Below are positions 9,001 through 16,414 of a DNA stretch of 64,000 bases, in pieces. The translations under genes were made by a program, and so were the position numbers. How positions within the stretch are numbered: position 1 is the first letter of the stretch; every line of letters starts with the position of its first letter. The notes beneath the pieces were generated by a model that was not told where the DNA came from, did no database searches, and saw only the letters and a list, made by a program, of their open reading frames with translations. The DNA is from CAYXDO01 sp964463485. GTDB lineage: Bacteria; Myxococcota; Kuafuiibacteriia; Kuafuiibacteriales; Kuafuiibacteriaceae. The stretch is from the NCBI GenBank assembly GCA_964463485.1, contig CAYXDO010000044.1, positions 1-64,000 of the forward strand, written 5' to 3'.

Positions 9001-11500
9001 GCATGCCGTGGCATGCGTCGCAGCTCGAGGCCGCGCCGCTCTCGTCGGTCCAGGTGGGGTTCGGCTGAGTTGCCCCGACCAACCCGTGGCAATAGGTGTC
9101 CGAGCACGTCGACGAACCGTAGGCGGGAACAGTCCCCTTCGCGGCGATCGCTCCAAAAGTGAGCTCCGCAGGCCGCGGAGTGTCGTCGTGACCAGGATCG
9201 GCCCGCTCGCTCGGCACCAGGTGGCACTCCTGGCATGCCACCGGCTGGCTCGCCTTGCCGCCTGACAGGTGAGCCTGATGCGCACCCACCGTCGGCAGGC
9301 TCCTCGCCGCCTGACCGTCCAGATCGTTGGGCGGCGCGGACGAGCTCGGACTCCCGTGGCAACTCGTGCAGTCCTCGCTCGCCTGCAGAATGCCATCCAG
9401 GTGAGTGGATGGGTCCGCGATCGTCTTGCCTGGACCCGCCGTCGGCGCGTGACACTTCTCGCAAGCGTCGTCGTTCGGGTGACCGCTGCCCGGCGGAGCT
9501 CCGTGGCACGTCCCGCACGCCGTCTGGCTTCCGTCGGTGAGTGTCCAGATCGGGAGAGTCATCGAGCCATCGTCGAGCGTCGCTCCGTGACAGTAGTTCG
9601 CACAAGTCCCTTCGACTCGATTCCAGCTGGGCGTAGTGTCCTTCGACGCGAGCGCCGAGTACGTGACTTCGGCGGGCGTGGACGTGTCGACATGGCCTGG
9701 GTCGTCGACGTTGCTCGGCACGAGGTGGCAGGAGTTGCAGGCGACGGGCAGGCTGATGTGATTTCTCGCGGTCAAGTGCGACAAGTGCGCGCCGACCGTC
9801 GGGAGTGACGGGTCGGTCCGACCGGAGACGTCCTTGGGTGGAGCCCCGCTCTCGGGCGAGCCGTGGCAAGCCGTGCAGTCATCGTCCGTGGCCTCCACGA
9901 CGCCGTTCACATGTTTCGACCGGTCGGTGATGACTTGGTTCGGGCCCGCGTCTTCGTGGCAGAGCTCGCAGCGATCCGCGGCCGGGTGCGGCGCCGGCGG
10001 CGGCAGCGCATGACAGCTCCCGCACTTCGCCTCGGTGCCATCGACCTTCACCCAAACCGGTGACGGGTTCTCGGCGCCGGGACCTGCGTGACAGGGGCTC
10101 CCGGAGCAACTCACCCCGTCGAACTCGGCCGGTCCGGTCGCTCCGGTCGCTCCGTTCGGTAGCCCAGCGAGGATCACTTCCGACGGAGGTGCGTCGCGAT
10201 GATTTGGGTCGTCGACCTGGTCAGGCACGACGTGGCAAGCGTCGCAGGCCACGGGCTTGGCATTCTGCCCGCCCGTGAGGTGAGTTTGATGCGCACCCAC
10301 CGTTCGAAGGGTCGTCTCGGTCTTGCCGGCCATGTCGACGGGAGGAGCCAAGTTGTCGACGTTTCCATGGCAGCCGACGCACTCCTCGATCGCCACCTCG
10401 ACGATCCCGTTCACGTGGGTGGCTCGATTTGCGATCGACTTGTTCGGACCGGCGGTTGGGAGGTGGCAGAGCTCGCAGCGCTCGTTGGCCGGGTGGGGAG
10501 AGGCCGGGGGGACCGCGTGGCAGGCTCCGCACTCGGCTGGGCTCGCAAGATCGGTCCAGATCGGAGAGCTCCTCGTCGCACCCTCCAAAGTGGCGCCGTG
10601 GCAGTATGAGTTTGCGCAGGTGCCGTCGGTTCGATTCCAGGCCGGCAACGCTCCGTCGGCGCGCGCGAGCTCGCCGAAGAACAGCTCGGCGGGCCTCTCG
10701 CTGTCGACGTGCCCCGGTGAGTCGAGCTGGGCGGGGACGAGGTGGCAGTCCTCGCACTCGACCGGTCGCGAAAACTGTCCGCCGCTCAGATGCTCCTGGT
10801 GGGAGCCGACCGTCGTCAGACTCGGATCGGACGCCCCATCGAGGTCTCTGGGAGGCGCTGAGTTGGAGCCCGATCCGTGACAGCCGAAGCACGCCGCGCC
10901 GTCGACCACGTCGAGGACTCCGTCACCGTGGCGTCGTCGCTCGACGATCGTCTTGTTTCGTCCCGCCACCGGATCGTGACACGTCTCGCAGCGATCCGAC
11001 TCGGGATGCGGCGCGGGAGGAGGCAACCCATGGCAGCCCCCGCAGGGGATCGGGTCGAGCGAAGTCCAGGTGGGTATGAGTTGGGTTCCGCCCGTGAGCT
11101 TGGCGCCGTGACAGTACGTGTTGGCGCAGGATCCGTTCACCGAGTCGTAGAGCGGGGTCGCCGCGCTCGCGGTCGAAGCTCCAGAGAAGACGAGCTCCGC
11201 CCCTGGGAGCGCGTCGAGGTGTCCTTCGTCGTCGACGTTCTCCGGCACGCGATGGCATTCCTCGCACGGGACGTTTCGAGAGGAGACTCCGCCCAGCAGA
11301 TGGGCTTGGTGAGCGCCCACGGACCGCGCGGTGCGGTCGGTCGAGCCGTCGTTGGCCTTGGGCGGCGCTGGGTTGGCGCGACTGCCGTGGCAAGATCGAC
11401 AGCCCTCCACGAGGACCGGATCGCTAGGCTCGTCCTTGGCGCAGGCGAAGGCGAAGAGAGCGACGAGGGGAGCAAGCCTCGCGGAGGTGGTTCGATTCAT
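6062..11500 (-). CDS. Giant multihaem c-type cytochrome lipoprotein (about 51 haem motifs)
   Basis: 1812 residues. The N-terminus is a lipoprotein-like signal with Cys20 ('FAFACAKDE'). By eye there are 41 CxxCH motifs, eight Cx4CH motifs (for example 'CANTYCH') and two Cx3CH motifs. Residues 34 to about 1383 are eight imperfect repeats of about 170 residues, each with four CxxCH and one Cx3-4CH motif; this is the Geobacter-type CxxxxCH...CXXCH module. The remaining 430 residues hold a denser haem module. The product is expected on the outer face of the outer membrane or in the periplasm, moving electrons over long distance. The start has a GAGGA Shine-Dalgarno and overlaps the barrel gene stop (ATGA). 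Whether the variant motifs bind haem is not visible. No cytochrome maturation genes lie nearby. Confidence 0.93.
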   Translation of the reverse strand: MNRTTSARLAPLVALFAFACAKDEPSDPVLVEGCRSCHGSRANPAPPKANDGSTDRTARSVGAHQAHLLGGVSSRNVPCEECHRVPENVDDEGHLDALPGAELVFSGASTASAATPLYDSVNGSCANTYCHGAKLTGGTQLIPTWTSLDPIPCGGCHGLPPPAPHPESDRCETCHDPVAGRNKTIVERRRHGDGVLDVVDGAACFGCHGSGSNSAPPRDLDGASDPSLTTVGSHQEHLSGGQFSRPVECEDCHLVPAQLDSPGHVDSERPAELFFGELARADGALPAWNRTDGTCANSYCHGATLEGATRSSPIWTDLASPAECGACHAVPPASPHPANERCELCHLPTAGPNKSIANRATHVNGIVEVAIEECVGCHGNVDNLAPPVDMAGKTETTLRTVGAHQTHLTGGQNAKPVACDACHVVPDQVDDPNHRDAPPSEVILAGLPNGATGATGPAEFDGVSCSGSPCHAGPGAENPSPVWVKVDGTEAKCGSCHALPPPAPHPAADRCELCHEDAGPNQVITDRSKHVNGVVEATDDDCTACHGSPESGAPPKDVSGRTDPSLPTVGAHLSHLTARNHISLPVACNSCHLVPSNVDDPGHVDTSTPAEVTYSALASKDTTPSWNRVEGTCANYCHGATLDDGSMTLPIWTLTDGSQTACGTCHGAPPGSGHPNDDACEKCHAPTAGPGKTIADPSTHLDGILQASEDCTSCHGSPSSSAPPNDLDGQAARSLPTVGAHQAHLSGGKASQPVACQECHLVPSERADPGHDDTPRPAELTFGAIAAKGTVPAYGSSTCSDTYCHGLVGATQPNPTWTDESGAASSCDACHGMPPNTPVHASAGDCSMCHLPTAGPDQTIANRATHVDGIVEAANVDCATCHGDADSSAPPADLNRDTADTDPQVGTHRAHVSGGTWSAPVPCDTCHVVPDALESPGHVDTDPPAEVSFSGRASGQLLAPRFVTANLTCAETYCHGATTSLGTNETPTWNSPGTVDCDGCHGLPPAAPHPQLSKCELCHAAVGGPNHTIVNKSRHVDGITDVDVDPTCERCHGTPASPAPPSDLSGQTTSPKVGAHAAHVTGTGNSAPVACGECHLAVDPNNVEAPGHFDSAAPAEVTFGALSRVTGLTPSLNGGNCSNTYCHGASLTGGTTHDPSWTAGDMACDACHGNPPADTAHGNGTATQCEKCHPDTAGPGRTIVRPQNHVNGVIDTSATCDACHGQNGDPTPPRDLAGNATGPKVGAHAAHRAPAYSVPVACTSCHLRPTEYGDPGHADTQPPAELTFAGLARTDGTNPTYSTAAARCTNTYCHGATMPGGATQAIWTGPDVTCTSCHGMPPSSPAHASVSGPDSCDRCHEEVAGPNQVIVNPTLHVDGIVEASGGACDSCHGSPPAPGNESYAGSAGAHAKHSATLGFACSTCHGNDGSGPQHDEGNGTVTRANVDLVFDTAVTFPGGTTMRNNQANATYNQATQRCAVGCHNPILGNPPETPSLAQTVTWSAGPQNCVGCHETVQTAMPRSHDISALGNAACLECHDQANHTRGLVMRDPDPADGFVYSTTNFDGLCKTCHDGGGGTAFGGKSARNVSAYWTTASHGAENIACNRCHTYHASTSSGPLFVDDANASCMASGCHNNLATEFGQVPNGPISHHRIEGGTGIQLKCVDCHNPHLARPHPLAASNPDDLWTLYSLPDDARLKKISTGGNFRAFCLACHDATEPPGVTGAMNISQALSGGSDPSFFRKGTESLHKKAHSGYNCMNCHDDHASTGSGGINRGRLLRSYIIINQFTNNNYPEERNCSTPNVGASGNTFRCH
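7354..11401 (-). repeat. Eight tandem ~510-bp units inside the cytochrome gene
   Basis: Units start near 11401, 10893, 10384, 9873, 9375, 8870, 8355 and 7855. Each unit encodes the series CxxCHGSxxxxxPP, VGAHxxHL, CxxCHxVP, a Cx4CH motif, CxxCHGxPP and CxxCHxPTAGPxxTI. The units differ by substitution and small indels, so they are old duplications rather than fresh ones. Confidence 0.85.
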
Positions 11501-12837
11501 CCGGGAATCCTCAGTCCAAGCCGGACCAAGCCGACGTGGAACGTCATCTCGGGGTCGAGAAACAGAGTGTAACTTGCGAGAGTGTAGAGGCCGTCGATGG
11601 CGGAAGTCAGATCGACGAAAGCGGTAGCTCCGGCGTCGTAAAGCCAATAGGACTCGTCGCTGCCGCGGACGCCGACCCACATGGCGCTTCCGCGAAGCTC
11701 GAGGTCGGCGGAACCCAGATCGAGAGAGCCGGAGGCCGAGATGAGTCGATTCTTCGACGCGAAGTGGCGTCGCTCCGTGTACGAGAGATCGAAATAACCG
11801 GACTCGGGGACGTCGAGCTTGACGCCACCTTTCGCCTCGAAAGCGGTCGCGACGTCGTCGTGGCGGACGTCGCCTCGGAGCACGAGGTAAGGGCTCACAG
11901 GCCCGAGATGGGTGTTGGAAGTGAGTCGCGCGAGGCTCCTCCGAGTACCCACCGGCAAATCACCTTCGATCGAAAATCCGCGCCGTTCGCGCTCCTGTTG
12001 AGCCCAGTCTCTCCAGAATCGGTTGGGAAGGAGGGCATGGGTATGGTCGAGGTCGAGCGCCATATCGAGCGCCTTGGAGACTCGATAGGACAACCGCAGG
12101 TTACCTGAGGAGACGTCGATCTTTTCGAGGGCCGAACCGGTGGGGGAGTCGGAGAGTGATGCCGCGATACCTTCCGGCGAGAGGCATTCGATCACTGCGC
12201 GGGCGAAGAGTCGAAGGTCAGCTCCGAGCTCGGCGACGACTCGCTGAGTCACGAACAGGCGATCGAGCGCTCCGTCGTATAGAGCCAGAGCGACGCCGCC
12301 TGCGTGCTCGGCACCTCGGGCCCTCGAGCCATACCCGAGGCCGGCGGTGATGAACTGAGTATTGAATTCTCCGGTGAGCGGGTCAGGCGCGAGCCCGCCG
12401 AAGCCGAAGATACTCAGCTTGGGTCCGTCCGAAAAGCCGATCTTGGCGCCGTCGACTTGGGCCGAGGCGACCTCGGGCATGGTCATGCGGCCCGCGGCGA
12501 GCATGAAGCCAGACCCGCCGTGCCATCCCAGGGAGAGTCGAGCGAGCTGAGTCCGGTCGTCACTCTCCTCGTTCCAACCCAGTCGGAGGCGGCCGTCGAC
12601 CTCGAGCTCGAGCCCACTTCGAAGGCCTGCGTCCAGCGTGCCTCGCACTTCGGAAGCGAGCACGCGCCGAGAGGTCACGTCGTCGAGGGCGAGCGTCTGC
12701 GAAAGCTCGAGTCGTGCGTCGAAGCGTGACTCCGGCTCGGCATCCGCAGTCGCTGACAGTGAGGCCGCCTGCCCTTCAGCGGCAAGGAGGAGCATCCAGA
12801 CAGGCAATCCCAAAGCCAACGTTCGTCGCGGATACAC
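11497..12837 (-). CDS. Outer-membrane beta-barrel protein paired with the giant cytochrome
   Basis: 446 residues from a GTG that yields a clean signal peptide ('RRTLALGLPVWMLLLAAEG', cleavage after GQAA). The rest is a run of short amphipathic strands of alternating polar and hydrophobic residues (for example 'LELEVDGRLRLGW', 'VSPYLVLRGDVR', 'MTFHVGLVRLGLRI'), ending in a strand near the C-terminus, as barrels do. Its stop overlaps the cytochrome ATG by four bases, so the two are made together, resembling porin-cytochrome conduits although this barrel is smaller than MtrB. An ATG at 12921 with a GGAGA Shine-Dalgarno is an alternative start but would collide with the divergent gene. No close family was recognised. 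Confidence 0.75.
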   Translation of the reverse strand: MYPRRTLALGLPVWMLLLAAEGQAASLSATADAEPESRFDARLELSQTLALDDVTSRRVLASEVRGTLDAGLRSGLELEVDGRLRLGWNEESDDRTQLARLSLGWHGGSGFMLAAGRMTMPEVASAQVDGAKIGFSDGPKLSIFGFGGLAPDPLTGEFNTQFITAGLGYGSRARGAEHAGGVALALYDGALDRLFVTQRVVAELGADLRLFARAVIECLSPEGIAASLSDSPTGSALEKIDVSSGNLRLSYRVSKALDMALDLDHTHALLPNRFWRDWAQQERERRGFSIEGDLPVGTRRSLARLTSNTHLGPVSPYLVLRGDVRHDDVATAFEAKGGVKLDVPESGYFDLSYTERRHFASKNRLISASGSLDLGSADLELRGSAMWVGVRGSDESYWLYDAGATAFVDLTSAIDGLYTLASYTLFLDPEMTFHVGLVRLGLRIPG

Positions 12838-12931
12838 CTCGGGGTGTTGAAGGAATCTCGGACCACCGATCGCTGACCGTCGGCCGACATTCCGAATGAA
12901 GTGTGGGCGCTTTCGTCGCATGATGTCTCCG
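12838..12931. promoter_or_regulatory. Divergent promoter region between the barrel-cytochrome operon and the SRPBCC gene
   Basis: About 94 bases separate the two preferred start codons, so both promoters must lie here or inside the first codons of the opposite gene. I see no confident -35/-10 pair. Confidence 0.4.
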
Positions 12932-14131
12932 ATGCGTGCCGGTCTAGGCCTCGCCTTGCTCTTCACGTCCTTGGTCTCCGAGGCGGGCGAGATCGAGAGC
13001 AGAAGCTCCCTCATTCAGCCCGAGGCGCTCGAGCCGCTGCTTGCGCGGGGCGATCTGGCGTTGATCGAGACGACCGGAGAGCAGCTCAAGCAGGTGCTGC
13101 TGCTCGCTCCCGTCAACGCGCCGCCGGACCAAGTCTTCGACCTGCTCATGAACGTGGAAGAGTATCCGAAGTTCGTGGCGACGATCGGGTCGACGCTCGT
13201 CCTGCGACGAGGCGGCCCGATGCTCGAATATCGCTGGAAGCTCGACGTCCCGCTGATCAACCTGCAGGGGACCAGGGTGCAGCGAGGGCGGCGCCCCAAC
13301 CTGGTCGAAGTCCGTTTCAGTTCAGGCAACTTCGAGGGGTCGCGAGAGCGCTGGGAGCTCTACCCGCTCGAGGGTGGCAAGCGAACACTGGTCGCGTGTT
13401 ACCGCGCGCTCGAAACGTCGACCGGAGGGCTCGTCATCAAGACGCTCGCGTCCCTCGAGCCCACGTTTCCGGCGGCGTTGAGCGTAGCCTCGAGCTTCGT
13501 TCATCTTCGAAGCATTCAGCGCTTCGCCGCCAAGCTGCCGCCGCTCCCGCTCGTAGCGCAGAAGGGGCAGGTGCCAAAGTTCGTGCCGCTCAGAGCGGAC
13601 AGCCCAGAGCTTGCCAGGAGCGCGCCTTTTCTCGATCTCGGGATCTTCGCGATCATCGAGTCGAATCAAGACGGCACGCTCCGTCAGGTCGCGCTCTTGA
13701 CCAAAGTCTCAGCCGACAAGAAGAAGCTGCTCGCCATCGTTCGCGACGCCGGCAAGTATCCGGAGTTCATTCCCAACTTCGCCAAACAAGACGTCACGCC
13801 GATCGACGCGCGTCGGAACAAGCTCAGCTGGGAGCTCGAGGTGCCTTTTCAGAACCTCGAGGGGGAAGCGGAGATGACCGTGGAAGACGACGGCAGCGTC
13901 GAGATCGTGAACACGACGGGCGACATCACGCGCGGTCGTTTCCGGTGGGAGATCGCGGAGGCCGGCGCCAGCAGCATCCCGATTCACTACACCTACAGCG
14001 ATGTGCGCGAGGCCTCGTTCTTCACCAAGATGCTGATCGAGCGGCAGCCGTTGGTGGAGCATGGCGTCGTGATCGCGTCGGGGACGGTCGCGCTCACCGC
14101 GGTCAAGGCGCGGGCCGAGGGCCGACGGTAG
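12932..14131 (+). CDS. Secreted protein with two tandem SRPBCC (START-like) domains
   Basis: 399 residues. A signal peptide ('MRAGLGLALLFTSLVSEAG') is followed by two related halves. Each has the SRPBCC/polyketide-cyclase signature: 'VNAPPDQVFDLLMNVEEYP' with 'VPLINLQG' in the first, 'VSADKKKLLAIVRDAGKYP' with 'VPFQNLEGEAEM' in the second. Such folds hold a hydrophobic ligand; two in tandem in the periplasm could carry lipid or quinone-like molecules. It is divergent from the barrel-cytochrome operon, which may or may not be a functional link. In-frame ATGs at 12896, 12920 and 12923 are alternative starts. Confidence 0.8.
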   Translation: MRAGLGLALLFTSLVSEAGEIESRSSLIQPEALEPLLARGDLALIETTGEQLKQVLLLAPVNAPPDQVFDLLMNVEEYPKFVATIGSTLVLRRGGPMLEYRWKLDVPLINLQGTRVQRGRRPNLVEVRFSSGNFEGSRERWELYPLEGGKRTLVACYRALETSTGGLVIKTLASLEPTFPAALSVASSFVHLRSIQRFAAKLPPLPLVAQKGQVPKFVPLRADSPELARSAPFLDLGIFAIIESNQDGTLRQVALLTKVSADKKKLLAIVRDAGKYPEFIPNFAKQDVTPIDARRNKLSWELEVPFQNLEGEAEMTVEDDGSVEIVNTTGDITRGRFRWEIAEAGASSIPIHYTYSDVREASFFTKMLIERQPLVEHGVVIASGTVALTAVKARAEGRR

Positions 14132-14148
14132 GGCCGCTAGCTGCCTAG

Positions 14149-14694
14149 CTAGTCGCCTTCTTGTTCTAGCGACATCACCGCCTGCTGGAGGTCGTGGGCT
14201 CGGGCGAGCTTGTCGCCGAAGCCTTCCTGGCCGAGTCCGCCCGACGTCAGCAGCTCCCGGACGAGCCGATCGACCTCTCTTTTGAGCACGCCTCGCGGCG
14301 AGGCGTCCTCTCCGGTGGGCGGCGGGGGCGGCAGGCGGGCGGCAGGCGGCATGACGTTGCGGGCGAGGGCGAGGCCGTCGGTGCGCATGCCGAGGAGCGC
14401 TCCGAGCTCGTCGAGCTCGAGCTCGTCGTGGGGCTTGGTGCGCAGCGCGGTGTCGTCCTTGCCCACGGTCGCGCTCTCGACCGGAGGCTCCTCGCGGGAC
14501 GCTCGCGCGAGGCCCTCGAAGAGCTGCCTCAAACCCTCGCCAGTCAACGCCGCTTCGCCCTTGGGACCGAGAATGACCAGCCCTCGGGCGGCCAACGCCG
14601 AGAGATCGGCCGGCGCGGCCCCTGGGTCGACCCCGAGGCCGATGCGGCCGCCCGCCGCATCGTACAGTCGAAGGAGCACGGACAGGCCTGCCAC
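14149..14694 (-). CDS. Hypothetical protein, possible winged-helix N-terminus
   Basis: 181 residues from a GTG. The first 60 residues alternate short helices and a 'GLVILGPKGEAALTGEGLRQLF' type strand-turn-helix, reminiscent of a small winged helix; the middle is Glu/Asp-rich and there is a proline linker ('RLPPPPPTGED') before a helical C-terminus. Codon use looks coding (third positions nearly all G or C). It is divergent from the PilT-like gene with 47 bases between starts, so it may serve the motility system, but I recognise no family. Confidence 0.55.
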   Translation of the reverse strand: MAGLSVLLRLYDAAGGRIGLGVDPGAAPADLSALAARGLVILGPKGEAALTGEGLRQLFEGLARASREEPPVESATVGKDDTALRTKPHDELELDELGALLGMRTDGLALARNVMPPAARLPPPPPTGEDASPRGVLKREVDRLVRELLTSGGLGQEGFGDKLARAHDLQQAVMSLEQEGD

Positions 14695-14741
14695 TCGGAC
14701 AGCTTACTCGAATCCGGGCCTTCTGTTATACACCTCGGCGC

Positions 14742-16304
14742 ATGTCGCCCCAGTTCGACAAGTTCATCCTCGCGCTGTTCAAGAAGAGCGCCGACCAGCT
14801 CATCTTTACTTCGGGTCAGCCGGTGAAGCTGAACGTCGGAGGCCAGGAGAAGGTCATCCTCGACACGCCCGTCCGAAATGAGCAGATCGACAAGCTCGTC
14901 CTCCCAACGCTCAAGGGCGGGGACGCCCAGAAATACCAGACCGCTCCCGAGAGCGAGTTCTTGTACGACTCGCCGAACGGAAAAGTGACCATCAAGACCC
15001 GCCGCGCCGGGGAGCGTTTGATGGTGGTGGTGACACCCGCCACGGGGGGTTCCGGCGCGGACGAGGACGACATCGAATCGGTCATGCGCGCCGCGTCCAG
15101 CTCCGCCGCCGCGCCGCCGCCGCCGCCACCGCCGCCGCCGCCCTCGATAGCCAAGAAGACCGGCGCGTCGGCGTTCGCGACGGGCTTTGGCGCGGGCCCG
15201 GGCAAGAGCGCTCAGATCGACAAGATCCTCACGCAAATCGTGCAAGCCGGCGCCTCGGACCTCCACATGACGGCGCAGCATCGTCCCAAGATGCGCAAAG
15301 ACGGCGACATCATGGACGTTCCGGGCTGGGACGTGCTCAGCGGTGAGCAGATCGAAACGTGGATGACCGAGGTCGCGCACGAGCGCGCGCGCAAAGACTA
15401 CGAGGAGACGAACGACTCCGACTACGCCCACGAAGTGCAAGGCATCGCGCGCTTTCGTATGAACCTCTTCCGAGATCGCCACGGCACGAGCGCCGTGATC
15501 CGGCAGATTCCGAGCAAGATCCAGACGATGGACGACCTCGGCATCCCGAAGGTGGTGCGGCGCTTCTGTGAGCTGCCCAAGGGCCTCGTCACCGTCACCG
15601 GCCCTACCGGCTCAGGCAAGTCCACCACGCTCGCGGCCATGGTCGATCACATCAACAAGACGCGAAGTGATCACATCATCACGATCGAAGACCCGGTCGA
15701 GTTCGTGCACAAGTCCCAGAAGTGCCTCGTGAACCAGCGCGAGGTCCACACGCACACGCAATCGTTCTCGCGTGCGCTTCGTGCGGCTCTGCGCGAGGAC
15801 CCGGACATCGTGCTCGTCGGCGAAATGCGAGACCTCGAGACCGTGTCCATCGCGATCGAGACGGCGGAGACCGGCCACCTCGTGTTCGGTACGCTGCACA
15901 CGAACACCGCGCCTTCCACGGTCGACCGAATCATCGATCAGTTCCCGACTGACCGGCAGCAGCAAATCCGGATCATGCTCTCGGAGACGCTTCGCGGCGT
16001 AGTCGCGCAGACGCTGGCCAAGCGACTCGGCGGAGGTCGCGTGGCCATCTTGGAGATCCTGATCTGCAACAGCGCGGTCTCGAACCTGATCCGCGAGGGC
16101 AAGACGTTCCAGATTCAATCCTCGATGCAGATGGGCCGCAAATCCGGCATGCAGACGCAAATCGACGCGATGGTGGACTTGATCCGGGCCGGCGTGATCT
16201 CGCCCTTCGAGGCTTATTCGAAGGCCGTCGACCAGGTCACGATGAAGAAGACGATCGAGTCGAACAGCTGGAACCCGGACCTCACGACGGCGGTGTCGGG
16301 CTGA
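14742..16304 (+). CDS. PilT-like type IV pilus retraction ATPase with duplicated N-domain
   Basis: 520 residues, longer than usual PilT (about 350-370). The C-terminal 360 residues are a full PilT: Walker A 'GPTGSGKST' (about 287-295), Asp box after 'HIITIEDPVEF', Walker B 'DPDIVLVGEMRD', His box 'TGHLVFGTLHTN' and the PilT-specific 'SNLIREGKTFQIQSSM'. The product powers pilus disassembly at the inner-membrane base. Residues 1-110 look like a second divergent copy of the PilT N-terminal (PAS-like) domain ('SADQLIFTSGQPVKLNVGG' against 'ASDLHMTAQHRPKMRKDGD'), joined by an Ala/Pro linker with ten consecutive prolines. No other pilus genes adjoin it. Confidence 0.92.
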   Translation: MSPQFDKFILALFKKSADQLIFTSGQPVKLNVGGQEKVILDTPVRNEQIDKLVLPTLKGGDAQKYQTAPESEFLYDSPNGKVTIKTRRAGERLMVVVTPATGGSGADEDDIESVMRAASSSAAAPPPPPPPPPPSIAKKTGASAFATGFGAGPGKSAQIDKILTQIVQAGASDLHMTAQHRPKMRKDGDIMDVPGWDVLSGEQIETWMTEVAHERARKDYEETNDSDYAHEVQGIARFRMNLFRDRHGTSAVIRQIPSKIQTMDDLGIPKVVRRFCELPKGLVTVTGPTGSGKSTTLAAMVDHINKTRSDHIITIEDPVEFVHKSQKCLVNQREVHTHTQSFSRALRAALREDPDIVLVGEMRDLETVSIAIETAETGHLVFGTLHTNTAPSTVDRIIDQFPTDRQQQIRIMLSETLRGVVAQTLAKRLGGGRVAILEILICNSAVSNLIREGKTFQIQSSMQMGRKSGMQTQIDAMVDLIRAGVISPFEAYSKAVDQVTMKKTIESNSWNPDLTTAVSG

Positions 16305-16343
16305 TCAGGCTGATCAGGCTGAACGGGCTGAGCGGGCTGAGCG
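16299..16343. repeat. Five 9-bp tandem repeats at the PilT gene end
   Basis: Units read GGCTGATCA twice, GGCTGAACG once and GGCTGAGCG twice, covering the stop codon and the first 40 bases downstream. The first unit contains the TGA stop. Confidence 0.85.
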
Positions 16344-16414
16344 CCTAAAGGAAGCCCGCTGCTGCGACCCCGCGGTGCTTGCGCATTTCGGCGCGCTTCT
16401 GGTGTGCTCGGATC

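Noticed and set aside
14132..14149. GCTAG-CTGC-CTAGC hairpin as a terminator
   Set aside because: The stem is only five base pairs, AT-containing and not followed by a T-run; too weak to call.
16299..16343. 9-bp repeats as an integration site
   Set aside because: No integrase, tRNA gene or matching distant copy is visible; it looks like local slippage.
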